64,000 nucleotides of DNA from the NCBI RefSeq assembly GCF_000424585.1, contig NZ_AUKE01000001.1:248001-312000 (forward strand), in the 5' to 3' direction. The notes below the pieces were generated by a model. It saw nothing but the letters and a program-made list of their open reading frames with translations. It had not been told where the DNA came from and did not search any database. Positions 1 through 8,700 of the stretch are shown here, in pieces; positions within the stretch are counted from its first letter, which is position 1; each line of letters starts with the position of its first letter. This DNA comes from Butyrivibrio sp. MC2013 (lineage in GTDB: Bacteria; Bacillota; Clostridia; Lachnospirales; Lachnospiraceae). The position numbers and the translations under genes are program-made.

Positions 1-201
1 CAGAGCTTTTAAAATAAATCTGCCCGCCATCCCGGTCAACACATTATCACTATCACGGCAACCGGCGCTTATATTTCCTGATGATGATCCGGATGTTACT
101 ACAGCTATATTTCCTGATAAAAAAATAGCCGCGAGTATTATTGTAGCCGCCAGCACGCTCCAAGCGATAAATATTCTGCAGATCCTTAATCTTCTACGCA
201 T
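1..201 (-). CDS. Partial membrane-anchored or exported protein (N-terminus only)
   Basis: The frame is open from an ATG at 201 to the window edge, so the C-terminus is missing. A GGGTGA ribosome binding site lies 6-7 bases upstream. The visible 67 residues start with a basic stretch (MRRRLRICR), followed by one hydrophobic segment at about residues 10-30, then a Ser/Gly-rich stretch. This fits a signal anchor or uncleaved signal peptide. It is read in the same direction as the DUF6465 gene upstream but is separated from it by a hairpin. The family is not recognised. Confidence 0.55.
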   Translation of the reverse strand, partial: MRRRLRICRIFIAWSVLAATIILAAIFLSGNIAVVTSGSSSGNISAGCRDSDNVLTGMAGRFILKAL

Positions 202-224
202 ATAAATCACCCATTTATGAAATA

Positions 225-249
225 ATCCCGGCTCTGCCTGAGCCGGGAT
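225..249 (-). terminator. Hairpin terminator after the DUF6465 gene
   Basis: A perfect 10-bp stem (ATCCCGGCTC / GAGCCGGGAT) with a 5-base loop lies 22 bases past the stop of the 271-882 gene. On the minus strand it is followed by TATTTC, a weak T-run, so termination may be partial. Confidence 0.6.
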
Positions 250-270
250 CATAATAAATCAGTTTGATTA

Positions 271-882
271 TCAGAATTCAAAGGAGCCTGTATCGCTGCC
301 GTCTACATAATATACCCTGCCCTCTTCAGGCTTGATGTAGAGCTTGAGATCAGATGCAGCTCTGCCAAAATCATTCTTCACAGCATTTAATGCTGCCTCT
401 GTAAGTGCCTTATCGTCTATTTCCTTGTCGCCATACTGAAGGACGATCCTGCTCTGGAGCGTAGCTTCCTTAGCTGCAGGAGCCTTCTTCGCTACTGTAG
501 TTGTTTCTTTCTTGCTTTCAGTAGCCTTTACAGATGCTTGTTTCTTTGACTCGGTCTTCTTAGCTTCAGTCTTCTTTGCTGCTGCTTTCTTTGCAGGAGC
601 TTTCTTCTCTGCTACCTTAGTAGTTTCTGTCTTTGTCTCTGTTTTCTTTTCAGCAGCCTTTGTCTCTTCCTTCTTTGCTGCGGCCTTCTTTGCTGCAGCC
701 TTCTTCGCAGCCTTTGCTTCTACTGCCTTGGCAGCTTTCCTTACTGCCTCTGCCTTCTTTACTTCTTCAATAGCTTTGATTGCCTCTTTGGCCTTGGCGG
801 CTTTCTCACTCTGTTCTATTACTGCTTGTCTTACGTTGGATTTTATTGTTGCGACCGGTTTTCCGCTTGTAACTTCTGACAT
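271..882 (-). CDS. DUF6465-family protein with histone-H1-like Ala/Lys tail
   Basis: This 203-residue protein has two parts. Residues ~20-140 are almost entirely Ala, Lys, Glu and Thr, with AAKKAAAKKAAAKK-type repeats like histone H1 or HctB tails. Residues ~142-203 form a compact C-terminal domain (TLQSRIVLQYGDKEID ... VYYVDG) that I recognise as DUF6465, a small domain common in Lachnospiraceae. The start is supported by GGGGAGGA six bases before the ATG. A strong promoter lies ~140 bases upstream, leaving a long leader. The lysine tail suggests nucleic-acid binding, which is inference; the function of DUF6465 is unknown. The other-strand ORF over the same bases is a shadow of the repeats. 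Confidence 0.8.
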   Translation of the reverse strand: MSEVTSGKPVATIKSNVRQAVIEQSEKAAKAKEAIKAIEEVKKAEAVRKAAKAVEAKAAKKAAAKKAAAKKEETKAAEKKTETKTETTKVAEKKAPAKKAAAKKTEAKKTESKKQASVKATESKKETTTVAKKAPAAKEATLQSRIVLQYGDKEIDDKALTEAALNAVKNDFGRAASDLKLYIKPEEGRVYYVDGSDTGSFEF

Positions 883-960
883 GATGCATCCTCCCCTTAG
901 GTATAGGTCATGAATCTAAAAGATATAAAACACGAAAACACTGCTAACACTGAACTTATG

Positions 961-1006
961 ATCACTCAGACGAGCCAAAGTCAAAAAAGCTCAACATTTT
1001 GAGTGA
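961..1006 (-). promoter_or_regulatory. Inverted repeat in the DUF6465 gene leader
   Basis: ATCACTC (961-967) and GAGTGAT (1000-1006) pair across a 32-base loop inside the long 5' leader of the 271-882 gene, just after the predicted start of transcription. It could fold in RNA or bind a protein. I do not recognise a riboswitch here. Confidence 0.3.
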
Positions 1007-1026
1007 TTTATATTTATACAAATCCG

Positions 1027-1055
1027 ATTCTACCGCAGGGATGGGGCATTGTCAA
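1027..1055 (-). promoter_or_regulatory. Sigma-70-type promoter for the DUF6465 gene
   Basis: TTGACA (1050-1055) and TAGAAT (1027-1032) are separated by exactly 17 bases on the minus strand. The -35 box is a perfect consensus and the -10 box differs by one base. It lies just past the shortened end of the MocR-like gene. Confidence 0.8.
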
Positions 1056-1090
1056 TCTTTTGGCATATTTTATACGCCTTTTCGTATATA

Positions 1091-2164
1091 TTATTTTTGC
1101 CGATTATGCCTGCGGACCCTGTTGATATGCCTCTCAAAATCACCGCTTTCAATAAGCTGAGCCAAAACAAGCTGGTCCGTTGTGGGGACAGGACATTCAT
1201 GAAAGCCCGCCCTTTCTTCAAATAGCTCCACCAAGCTGTCAGGAAGGACCATATAGGCGCACCTGACAAAGCTCCCGATGGTCCTGGTGAAGGTATTGAC
1301 ATAGATTACCCGACCATCATTGTCTAATGAAAAGAGAGTCTCTTCTGCCTTTCTGCTGAGAGTAAACTCAGATTCAAAATCGTCCTCCACAATATAGGCG
1401 TCCCGCTCCCGACTCCACTTCAGATATTCTCTCTTTTTGGACGCTGAAGCCGAGACACCGCTTGGGAAGCTCCTGTAAGGCGTGATATGCAATATTTTCA
1501 TAGTCCCAGCCCAAAGCTGTCTGCTGTCGATTCCATCCTGCATCAGATCAAGCATCTCAAGCCTGGCGCCTCCTGATTCATATACCTTGGCAATATTCTG
1601 GTAGGAAGGGCTCTCTATTCCGTAAGTCACCTCTCGGCCAAAGGTCTGAACGATGAGTCCGTAAAGATATTCCGCTCCGGCACCAATTATGATCTGATCC
1701 GGTGTTACCTGAATGTGGCGGCTCCTTCCAAGGTATTCACAGATTGCCACTCGAAGCTCCATAATCCCCTTAAAGGGTGATCGTTCCATCACGTAGGCTC
1801 CGTATTCCCCAAGGACCTTCCTGACAGTCCTGGCATAGATGGAAAAAGGAAAATCAAGCCTGTCTATACCGGCTCTTGTCGTGTATGAGGGGTCTTTGGG
1901 CAAAAGAGCCTCCCGGGAATCCAAAGCCGCCGCAAAGAACTCCCTGTCATCAAAGATCACAAAGTATCCACTCTTCTCCCTGGGCAGTATATAGCCTTCC
2001 TCCGACAACAGCTCATAAGCATGCTCTACGGTAATGACGCTGACACCGCACTGCTCTGCCATGTCCCGTTTAGAGGGAAGTTTACTTCCTCTTTTATATC
2101 TTCCATCTATAATGTCCTTCCGGACCTGCTCATACACTTCAAGGTATCTCTTGTTCTTTTTCAT
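1091..2164 (-). CDS. MocR-type GntR regulator with degenerate, shortened aminotransferase domain
   Basis: The 357 residues begin with a GntR winged helix (about 5-70; SKRDMAEQCGVSVITVEHAY), followed by an aminotransferase fold I-like domain typical of MocR regulators. Active family members carry an SFSKT-type motif with the PLP-binding lysine. Here the same place reads TFTRT, with Arg294 (codon AGG) instead. The segment YIVEDDFESEF is kept. The protein stops at residue 357 in the helix that normally leads into the small C-terminal subdomain, so roughly 80-100 residues are missing compared with the usual 450-480. No good ribosome binding site precedes the ATG. It may be a decayed gene or a regulator that no longer uses PLP. 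Confidence 0.8.
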   Translation of the reverse strand: MKKNKRYLEVYEQVRKDIIDGRYKRGSKLPSKRDMAEQCGVSVITVEHAYELLSEEGYILPREKSGYFVIFDDREFFAAALDSREALLPKDPSYTTRAGIDRLDFPFSIYARTVRKVLGEYGAYVMERSPFKGIMELRVAICEYLGRSRHIQVTPDQIIIGAGAEYLYGLIVQTFGREVTYGIESPSYQNIAKVYESGGARLEMLDLMQDGIDSRQLWAGTMKILHITPYRSFPSGVSASASKKREYLKWSRERDAYIVEDDFESEFTLSRKAEETLFSLDNDGRVIYVNTFTRTIGSFVRCAYMVLPDSLVELFEERAGFHECPVPTTDQLVLAQLIESGDFERHINRVRRHNRQK

Positions 2165-2217
2165 ATCTGGTCATATAAAATAATTCAAAACCGACATTTT
2201 GGCACTACCAGTTTGAT

Positions 2218-2245
2218 GATATAGTATTGTCAATTTATATGTCAA
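2218..2245 (-). promoter_or_regulatory. Candidate promoter for the MocR-like gene
   Basis: TTGACA at 2240-2245 is followed after 16 bases by TATATC (2218-2223) on the minus strand. A second TTGACA overlaps at 2228-2233. Just downstream, 2201-2210 holds a TGG-N5-CCA partial palindrome that could be an operator; that assignment is a guess. Confidence 0.4.
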
Positions 2246-2280
2246 GATAAACCAAAGAAGAAAAATCTGCTTGTAACATA

Positions 2281-2325
2281 AAAAGCATGTTGATTGGGAT
2301 AGAACAACCCAATAACATGCTTTTT
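2281..2325. terminator. Strong terminator after uppP
   Basis: AAAAGCATGTT (2281-2291) pairs with AACATGCTTTT (2314-2324), and ATTGGG (2293-2298) with CCCAAT (2308-2313), across one bulge. T-runs follow in both directions, so it can stop transcription from either side. It ends the yfhO-to-uppP operon. Confidence 0.9.
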
Positions 2326-2331
2326 GGAATA

Positions 2332-3177
2332 CTATGAGGTAGGTGTCACAAACGCAAAATATGCAAGGACCAAAAGTCCCAGTACGATCCTGTACCAGCC
2401 AAAGGCCTTAAAGTCATGCTTTCTGATATAAGACATGAGGAAGCGGATGACTATGACAGATACTACAAATGCTACCAGCATACCGGTAAAGAGGATACCG
2501 GCTTCCATAGCTGTAAAGGAAAGGCCAAACTTCAATATCTTGAGAAGGCTGGCGCCAAACATTACAGGTATTGCCAGGAAGAATGTGAACTCTGCAGCAA
2601 CAGTCCTGGATACACCGATGAGCAAGGCTCCCACTATAGTAGCGCCGCTTCTGGAAGTGCCGGGAAAAATAGCTGCGATGAGCTGGAACACACCGATCAA
2701 AAGGCAGGTCCTGATATCCAGCTCTTCCAGAGTGCTGATCACAGGCGTTTTGCCCTTGTTCCTGTTCTCTGCAATGATGAAGATGATACCAAAGAGGATC
2801 AGCATCACAGCAACTACAAAGCCGTTGTATAGATGCTCATCAAGCCAGTCGTCAAAAAGGACGCCAACAATGGCTGCAGGTATGCAGGCGATGAGTATCT
2901 TGCCCCACAAACGCCATACATCCGGCCTGTTGACCCTGTGCTCTGCCCTGGCTTCTTTGGACAGGTCCCAGGGGAATATCTTGTTAAAATACAAAAGAAC
3001 AACTGCCAGAATAGCTCCCAGCTGGATCACAACCAGGAACATACTCCAAAATTCTTCGCTGACCTGCATCTTGACGAATTCGTCTAAGAGGATCATGTGT
3101 CCGGTGGAGCTGATAGGCAGCCACTCGGTAATACCCTCGACTATTCCATATAATATTGCTTTTAATATATTAAGCAC
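2332..3177 (-). CDS. uppP: Undecaprenyl-diphosphate phosphatase
   Basis: This 281-residue polytopic membrane protein of the BacA/UppP family removes a phosphate from undecaprenyl diphosphate so that the lipid carrier can be reused in peptidoglycan and teichoic acid synthesis. Both signature motifs are visible: EGITEWLPISSTGH at residues 14-27 and PGTSRSGAT at 172-180, including the catalytic arginine region. The length matches the family. The start is GTG with AAGGAGG eight bases upstream. It is the last gene of the envelope operon, 30 bases after the aminotransferase gene, and a strong terminator follows. The family is linked to bacitracin resistance. Confidence 0.95.
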   Translation of the reverse strand: MLNILKAILYGIVEGITEWLPISSTGHMILLDEFVKMQVSEEFWSMFLVVIQLGAILAVVLLYFNKIFPWDLSKEARAEHRVNRPDVWRLWGKILIACIPAAIVGVLFDDWLDEHLYNGFVVAVMLILFGIIFIIAENRNKGKTPVISTLEELDIRTCLLIGVFQLIAAIFPGTSRSGATIVGALLIGVSRTVAAEFTFFLAIPVMFGASLLKILKFGLSFTAMEAGILFTGMLVAFVVSVIVIRFLMSYIRKHDFKAFGWYRIVLGLLVLAYFAFVTPTS

Positions 3178-3207
3178 AACGTTTCCTCCTTAAGCCAGTC
3201 CGTTTTT

Positions 3208-4401
3208 TCAGCCAAGTCCATATTCCTTCTTGGCAAACTCGCGAAGTCTGGGCATAGCTCTCTCAACCTTCTCAGTATCTATGCAATATGCCATACGGAA
3301 GAAACCGGGAGCTCCAAAGTTATCTGCAGGTACCAGGATCAGGTCATATTCCTTGGCCTTGTTACAGAAGGCAACAGAATCCTCTTCCAGTGCCTTGGGC
3401 AGGATGTAGAAGGTTCCGCCGGGTTTTACAACTGTAAATCCTATGTCCACAAGGGTGTCATAGATGATATTCATATTGGTCTCGTATACTGACAGATCGG
3501 AGGTCAGGTCGCATACCTTGCCCACAGCCTGCTGGATGATGGACGGAGGGCAGTTGTGACCGATGCCTCTGGATATCTGACCGCACATAGGCACTATGTA
3601 TTCTGCTCCCTCAGCTGCAGGATTAACCGCCACGTAGCCTATCCTTTCACCGGGCAGTGACAGGGACTTGGAGAAAGAGTAACAGGACAGAGTATTGTCA
3701 TAGAAGGTGGATACATAAGGCGCATCCGCTCCGGCAAATACTATCTCTCTGTAAGGCTCATCGGATATGAGATATATGCTGTGTCCATACTTCTCCTGTG
3801 CACTTCTCAAGGTATCAGCCAGATATGTGAGTGTATCTGTGGAATAAGCGATACCCGAAGGGTTGTTGGGCGTATTGACAAGGACAGCCATCACATCTTC
3901 AGAGAGCATCTCTTCAAAGGCCTCTTTATTGATCTGGAAGGTCTCTGTATTGGCCGGTACCACCTTAAGTACAGCACCGGAGCCCTCTACATAAGGAGTA
4001 TACTCAGGGAAAAAGGGTGCAAAGGTAAGGACAGTATCTCCCGGTTTTGTCACCGCTCTGACAGCATGAGCCACCGCACCTGCAGCACCTGTAGTAGGGA
4101 AGATGTGCTCAGGACCATAAGCTATGCCAAAACGCTTGGTCAAAGATGCAGCTATATCAGCCTTAAAAGCGGGATCTCCCAGAGTAGGACTGTAGCCATG
4201 GAGCTTCATAGGGCTCTCATCCTGCAGCATGGAGATCATGGTATCTGTAAACTGTGAAGGAGCCGGAACAGAAGGGTTGCCAAGAGAAAAATCAAATACA
4301 TTCTCATATCCGATCTCTTTTCCTCTGGCGCTGGCATATTCCGCCAAGTTACGTATTACGTTCTTTGCCCCCAGCATTGCTTTGTAGGTCTCGTTGATCA
4401 T
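3208..4401 (-). CDS. PLP-dependent aminotransferase, class I/II
   Basis: This is a fold-type I aminotransferase of about 397 residues. Visible motifs are the GxxxAG phosphate-binding turn (TTGAAGAVAHAV), NTPNNPSG with the substrate-binding Asn, SDEPYRE with the PLP-contacting Asp and Tyr, and SFSKSLSLPGERIGY with the Schiff-base lysine. The start is set at 4401, where GGGAGG lies five bases before the ATG; the longer frame to 4431 would overlap murF and has no ribosome binding site. It lies between murF and uppP in the envelope operon, which suggests a role in amino-acid supply for the wall, for example alanine or aspartate. The substrate cannot be read from sequence. Confidence 0.9.
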   Translation of the reverse strand: MINETYKAMLGAKNVIRNLAEYASARGKEIGYENVFDFSLGNPSVPAPSQFTDTMISMLQDESPMKLHGYSPTLGDPAFKADIAASLTKRFGIAYGPEHIFPTTGAAGAVAHAVRAVTKPGDTVLTFAPFFPEYTPYVEGSGAVLKVVPANTETFQINKEAFEEMLSEDVMAVLVNTPNNPSGIAYSTDTLTYLADTLRSAQEKYGHSIYLISDEPYREIVFAGADAPYVSTFYDNTLSCYSFSKSLSLPGERIGYVAVNPAAEGAEYIVPMCGQISRGIGHNCPPSIIQQAVGKVCDLTSDLSVYETNMNIIYDTLVDIGFTVVKPGGTFYILPKALEEDSVAFCNKAKEYDLILVPADNFGAPGFFRMAYCIDTEKVERAMPRLREFAKKEYGLG

Positions 4402-4414
4402 ATCTTCCTCCCAT

Positions 4415-5914
4415 TTACATATTATTATCAATATTTATAAGTAAGTCTTTAAAGGCTGCAGAGAGCTTGTCGAAAGCCATAGCATGAGAAGCCTTAAAAT
4501 ATACTGCAAGAGGGCAAACATCCCCTGACCCTGCAGCGCCTATGTATTCACGGGCAGCTTCTGATATAGCCTTAAGAGCGCTGTCATTGTCATCAAAATG
4601 AACCGCCTTAATAGGACCTCTTTTTAATGCTTCATCACAGATATATGTAGCCGCAGGACCAACCGTCACCAAAAGGTCAATTCCAGCCTCTGCCGCAGCT
4701 GCTCCAACCTCTCTGTGAAGCGCTTCCTCCATATCACCCAGTTCAAGCATATCTCCCAGGACTGCGATCCTGGCTGCTGCCTTGGTATTAGAGAGGGTCT
4801 TTAGTCCTGCCTTCATGGACTGGGGATTGGCATTGTAGGTATCATTATAGACTGTGATACCGCCATCTAATTGCCAGGTCTCCATCCTCTTGGCAGAGGG
4901 GGTAAAATGCTCGATCCCGCGGATTATCAGATCGAGGCTCATACCGCTCCTAAGACCTATGGCACAGGCTGCAAGAGCCGGATATATCATATGCCTTCCG
5001 GGAGCAGGTACTCTGACTCTCCTTATCACAAGATCATCCATTCCGGGAACAGTTCCCCTAAAATACTGTGACGGTATCAGCATATCAAAGGTTAGGCCTT
5101 CCGAAGAACTGTCATCTATATTAACGGCCCTGAGGTCCGCACTCTCATCTTCGCCTATCCAGACAAAATCATAGCGCCCCTGCTTGTCAGCATCCTCCTT
5201 GAGAAGAGGCAGATATTCATCATCTGCATTCATCACCGCAAAGCCCCCTTCTGCCAGACCATTGAAGATCTCGCACTTGGCCTTGAAGATATTTTCCCTG
5301 CTGCCCAGATTACCTATATGAGCATCTCCCACATTGGTGATGACAGCCATGGTAGGCGCAGCTATCCTTGTCAGGTAATCGATCTCGCCCATATGGTTCA
5401 TGCCCATCTCCAGGACCGCCGCCTGACTGTCACTATCTATCCTCAGCACTGTCCTTGGAAGACCTATATTATTGTTAAAATTACCCTCTGTAGCAGTCAC
5501 ATTAAAAGCTTCTGACAATACGGAATATATCATATCCTTCATGGTCGTCTTGCCAACGCTGCCTGTCACGCCCACCACAGGTATATCAAAGCGCCTTCTG
5601 TACCAGGCAGCCAGATCACCCGCTGCCTTAAGAGTATCCTCTACCCTGATGATATAGCGGCCTGAATAGGAAGCCGGCAGATGGGGAATAGAGCTGTCAG
5701 AGATCACAGCCGCTGTAGCGCCGGCTTCCAGCGCAGCCTTTACGTATTTATGTCCATCTGTATTCTCACCTTTGAAGGCAAAAAAGACTGAGCCTTCGCG
5801 GGCTATCCTGTTGTCCGAACACGCCTCACTTATAACAGTATCCTTAGAGGCATCTCCCTGCAAAAGTTCTCCTTTAACTGCAGAGACAAGCTCAGAAATA
5901 TGTATATTATCCAT
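4415..5914 (-). CDS. murF: UDP-N-acetylmuramoyl-tripeptide--D-alanyl-D-alanine ligase
   Basis: MurF adds the D-Ala-D-Ala dipeptide to UDP-MurNAc-tripeptide using ATP, the last cytoplasmic step of the peptidoglycan precursor. The protein has the expected N-terminal substrate domain, the ATP-binding loop GVTGSVGKTT at residues 115-124 (Lys122), the EGNFNNNIGLP motif typical of MurF, and a C-terminal ligase domain (YNDTYNANPQSM). At 499 residues it is slightly longer than the usual 450-470. GAGGTGG precedes the ATG. It lies directly downstream of ddl, which makes its dipeptide substrate, and 13 bases before the aminotransferase gene. Confidence 0.96.
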   Translation of the reverse strand: MDNIHISELVSAVKGELLQGDASKDTVISEACSDNRIAREGSVFFAFKGENTDGHKYVKAALEAGATAAVISDSSIPHLPASYSGRYIIRVEDTLKAAGDLAAWYRRRFDIPVVGVTGSVGKTTMKDMIYSVLSEAFNVTATEGNFNNNIGLPRTVLRIDSDSQAAVLEMGMNHMGEIDYLTRIAAPTMAVITNVGDAHIGNLGSRENIFKAKCEIFNGLAEGGFAVMNADDEYLPLLKEDADKQGRYDFVWIGEDESADLRAVNIDDSSSEGLTFDMLIPSQYFRGTVPGMDDLVIRRVRVPAPGRHMIYPALAACAIGLRSGMSLDLIIRGIEHFTPSAKRMETWQLDGGITVYNDTYNANPQSMKAGLKTLSNTKAAARIAVLGDMLELGDMEEALHREVGAAAAEAGIDLLVTVGPAATYICDEALKRGPIKAVHFDDNDSALKAISEAAREYIGAAGSGDVCPLAVYFKASHAMAFDKLSAAFKDLLINIDNNM

Positions 5915-5988
5915 TTTATAACCACCTCTTCCTCATATCTCACAGACAGAATACAAATCTCACTCATACACCTCAGGGAACAGCATCA

Positions 5989-7062
5989 TCAGCCCAGTAC
6001 GCCTACAGGCCCCAAGCAGGCATCCTGCACAATGATATCACAGAGCTCTTCATAGGAGATACCTACCGCCTCTGCTTCCTGAGGCACCAGGCTGGTGGGT
6101 GTCATGCCGGGCAGAGTGTTGACTTCCAGGAAATAGATCAGTCCGTCATCGGAAAGGATAAAGTCTGATCTGGAATAGGTCTTAAGTCCCAGAGTGTTGT
6201 GGACAATCAGAGCCATCTTGCCCATTTCCAGTACCTGCTCTTCATTCAACCTGCCGGGACAGATCTCCTTTGCAGCGCCTGCGCTGTATTTGTTCTTGTA
6301 ATCATATCCTCCTTCTACAGGAATGATCTCAACAGAAGGAAGGGCTCTGCCCATGAGGACAGCATTGGTAAATTCTCTGCCCCCTATGAACTGCTCCACC
6401 AGGATATCTGATGAATACTTAAGAGCACGCTTGATCGCAGGAGCAAAGTCCTTCTCGTCCCTGACAATATACACGCCCACAGAAGAGCCTCCTGTAGGAG
6501 TCTTGACTACGCAGGGGATCTTGTTCTCTTTTACTATGCCGGCTATATCTGTCTCTTTGACATTGTCATAGAAATTAAAATCCGGAGTCCTGACGCCCTT
6601 GTAGCGCACGATCTGCTTGGTGATGATCTTGTCCATACCCATGGCAGAGCCCAGGTGACCGGAGCCTGTGTAGCGGATGCCCATTAGATCAAAGGTAGCC
6701 TGGATACGGCCATCCTCGCCATTCATGCCGTGAAGAGCCATGAATACCACATCAGCCCTTCTGCAGAGCTTTAACACTCCTTTGCCAAAAACAGAGGGGC
6801 TCTTGTATTTCCTGGATGCGACTATGGCCCCAAGGTCAGGCTCCTCTCCGTCAAAGCTGACAGCCTTAAGCTCCGGAAGCTTGTCAAAGAGCTTCTCGGG
6901 AGACTCTATGATGTCCGAGGGGTAATCTTCAAGTCCCATAAAAAGGTCTACCAGCACGGCCTTGTGTCCCTTGGCTCTAAGAGCCTTGCAGACCTTTGTG
7001 CCGGATATTATTGATATATTTCTCTCAGTGGACAGACCACCACATAATACTACAATCTTCAT
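5989..7062 (-). CDS. ddl: D-alanine--D-alanine ligase
   Basis: This 357-residue ATP-grasp enzyme joins two D-alanines for the peptidoglycan stem. It opens with the Ddl signature CGGLSTERNIS. The ATP-grasp lid and metal site appear in VVKTPTGGSSVGVYIV and in YFLEVNTLPGMTP near the C-terminus. The loop YDYKNKYSAG matches D-Ala-D-Ala enzymes; the histidine of VanA-type D-Ala-D-Lac ligases is not visible. The start has GGAGG six bases upstream. It is in the same operon as murF, 74 bases upstream of it, so substrate production and use are co-expressed. Confidence 0.96.
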   Translation of the reverse strand: MKIVVLCGGLSTERNISIISGTKVCKALRAKGHKAVLVDLFMGLEDYPSDIIESPEKLFDKLPELKAVSFDGEEPDLGAIVASRKYKSPSVFGKGVLKLCRRADVVFMALHGMNGEDGRIQATFDLMGIRYTGSGHLGSAMGMDKIITKQIVRYKGVRTPDFNFYDNVKETDIAGIVKENKIPCVVKTPTGGSSVGVYIVRDEKDFAPAIKRALKYSSDILVEQFIGGREFTNAVLMGRALPSVEIIPVEGGYDYKNKYSAGAAKEICPGRLNEEQVLEMGKMALIVHNTLGLKTYSRSDFILSDDGLIYFLEVNTLPGMTPTSLVPQEAEAVGISYEELCDIIVQDACLGPVGVLG

Positions 7063-7115
7063 TATATTCCTCCATCCTATAGGCGTCCGGCCTTAAATAT
7101 GCATTCTCCATACTA

Positions 7116-8675
7116 TCAGGCATCTGACCTGGCATATGCATTCTTCATGATATTGCTGGCTTCGTAGAGCACCTTATCCAGCACTGCTGCTGTCTCCCTG
7201 CGGGCCATGTCAGCAATCTCCTGATTAGCCTTTTCGCAAAGCTGCCTTACTACCTGCTCAGAGGGAGCCCCTGCTATCTTCTCATCATATATATTTATCA
7301 GGCGCCTGCCCTCTGACTGGACCTTCAGGCGATAGCGCTCAATGTGATTCAGGCTCTTGCCATAGGCAGCATTAGTCAGAGCTGCTATCAGGCGGTTATT
7401 CCAGTAGAGACTGTCTGTGGATACCTCAGCCGGAGTATCCTTCAGATATGAAGGAGTATCATCTATATCTGTGTACATAGGCACAAAGGCATTAAAGACG
7501 CCGGAGCCAAAAGCGATCCATTCAATACCGGGAGCCTTGTCCATATAAGGCCTGAGCTGCAGGCAGGCCATGAAATCCGTCCTGTTGACGCCTATGGATC
7601 TGTAGGCACCTCTCATTAAAGAGTCGCCATAGCTCCCATAGGGATCATAGGGAGTACCCTGGAAGTGGCTGCCCAGGAGATATTTGATATCCTCCACTGT
7701 GATCTTCTTTTCCGGTATCAGGCACCAGGGGATATCATCCGAATCCGGCCTGAAGTCTGCATCTTCTCCCTCCCAGACAAAGCTTCCGGGATTGAGATAT
7801 CTCTCTATATACCAGGCTCTGGGGGTATTGTACACATGATCTGCGTCATCATGGGAGCCAAAGGCATCTCTGGGATTAAAGGCATCCTCCCCCATGGACA
7901 GATCCAGGTGTCCCCTGTCTATAAACTCCTTTAGATCCTTGGAGCAAAGATAGTCTGCACCTTCTCCAAGAGCATCCTCTATGTCAAAGTAGTCCATTCC
8001 AAACTGATTGGGCATAGCCACATAGGCATCGTCCGGTACGCGCCTTGCTATCCAGTGGTGCCCGCCTATGGTCTCCATCCACCAGATCTCGTCAGTATCT
8101 GAGAAAGCTATGCCGTTCATCTCGTAAGTACCGTACTTCTCAAGGAGAGCTCCCAGTCTCTCTACCCCTTCCCTGGCACTATGTATATAAGGAAGTGTCA
8201 GGATGACAAAGTCCTCTTCTCCCAGGCCGCCGGGGGCGGGCTTATCCTCTTTGGAGCAGTCCGAATCATCAGCTGCTCCACTCTCGTCTGTCAGATATTC
8301 TTCAGGAAAATGAAGGAGTCTGTCTTCTTCCGGATCCTGCCATCTTACCAGAGGGTCAAGTCCCAATACTCTCTCATTGGAAGTAATGGTCTCAGTAGCT
8401 GTCATGGCTACGTTAGCTTCATTGATGCCGCAGGCTCCCCAGATGCCTTCGCCCTTTATCACATTGGGCATGGCAGTATATCCCATGGGATCAGAGGGAA
8501 GCTCTATCCTTAGATGTGACAGAGCAGTCTTATATACTGCGGGCTGCTGATCGGCTCTTACTTTTACAAATCTCTTTGGTGTATATGAACCGGCTCCCGA
8601 ATCGTCATTTCTGGCGATAAGGGTAGAACCGTCATAAGATGCTTTTTTACCTACCAGTATTGTTGTACAGGGCAT
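7116..8675 (-). CDS. C69-family dipeptidase
   Basis: This is a 519-residue N-terminal-nucleophile hydrolase of the peptidase C69 (dipeptidase A) family. It begins MPCTTILVGKKASYDGST; Cys3 would be the nucleophile after removal of the first two residues, and ARNDD is also typical. No signal peptide is present, so it should act in the cytoplasm on broad-specificity dipeptides. AAAGGAGG precedes the ATG. Its place just upstream of ddl and murF is notable: it could salvage wall-derived dipeptides or control the dipeptide pool. Whether it cleaves D-Ala-containing dipeptides cannot be read from sequence. Confidence 0.88.
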   Translation of the reverse strand: MPCTTILVGKKASYDGSTLIARNDDSGAGSYTPKRFVKVRADQQPAVYKTALSHLRIELPSDPMGYTAMPNVIKGEGIWGACGINEANVAMTATETITSNERVLGLDPLVRWQDPEEDRLLHFPEEYLTDESGAADDSDCSKEDKPAPGGLGEEDFVILTLPYIHSAREGVERLGALLEKYGTYEMNGIAFSDTDEIWWMETIGGHHWIARRVPDDAYVAMPNQFGMDYFDIEDALGEGADYLCSKDLKEFIDRGHLDLSMGEDAFNPRDAFGSHDDADHVYNTPRAWYIERYLNPGSFVWEGEDADFRPDSDDIPWCLIPEKKITVEDIKYLLGSHFQGTPYDPYGSYGDSLMRGAYRSIGVNRTDFMACLQLRPYMDKAPGIEWIAFGSGVFNAFVPMYTDIDDTPSYLKDTPAEVSTDSLYWNNRLIAALTNAAYGKSLNHIERYRLKVQSEGRRLINIYDEKIAGAPSEQVVRQLCEKANQEIADMARRETAAVLDKVLYEASNIMKNAYARSDA

Positions 8676-8700
8676 ATATGCCTCCTTTCCTCACGCAGGA

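Noticed and set aside
512..913. Long plus-strand ORF opposite the DUF6465 gene
   Set aside because: It is the reverse reading of an Ala/Lys repeat, giving Phe/Ala/Ser runs, and has no ribosome binding site.
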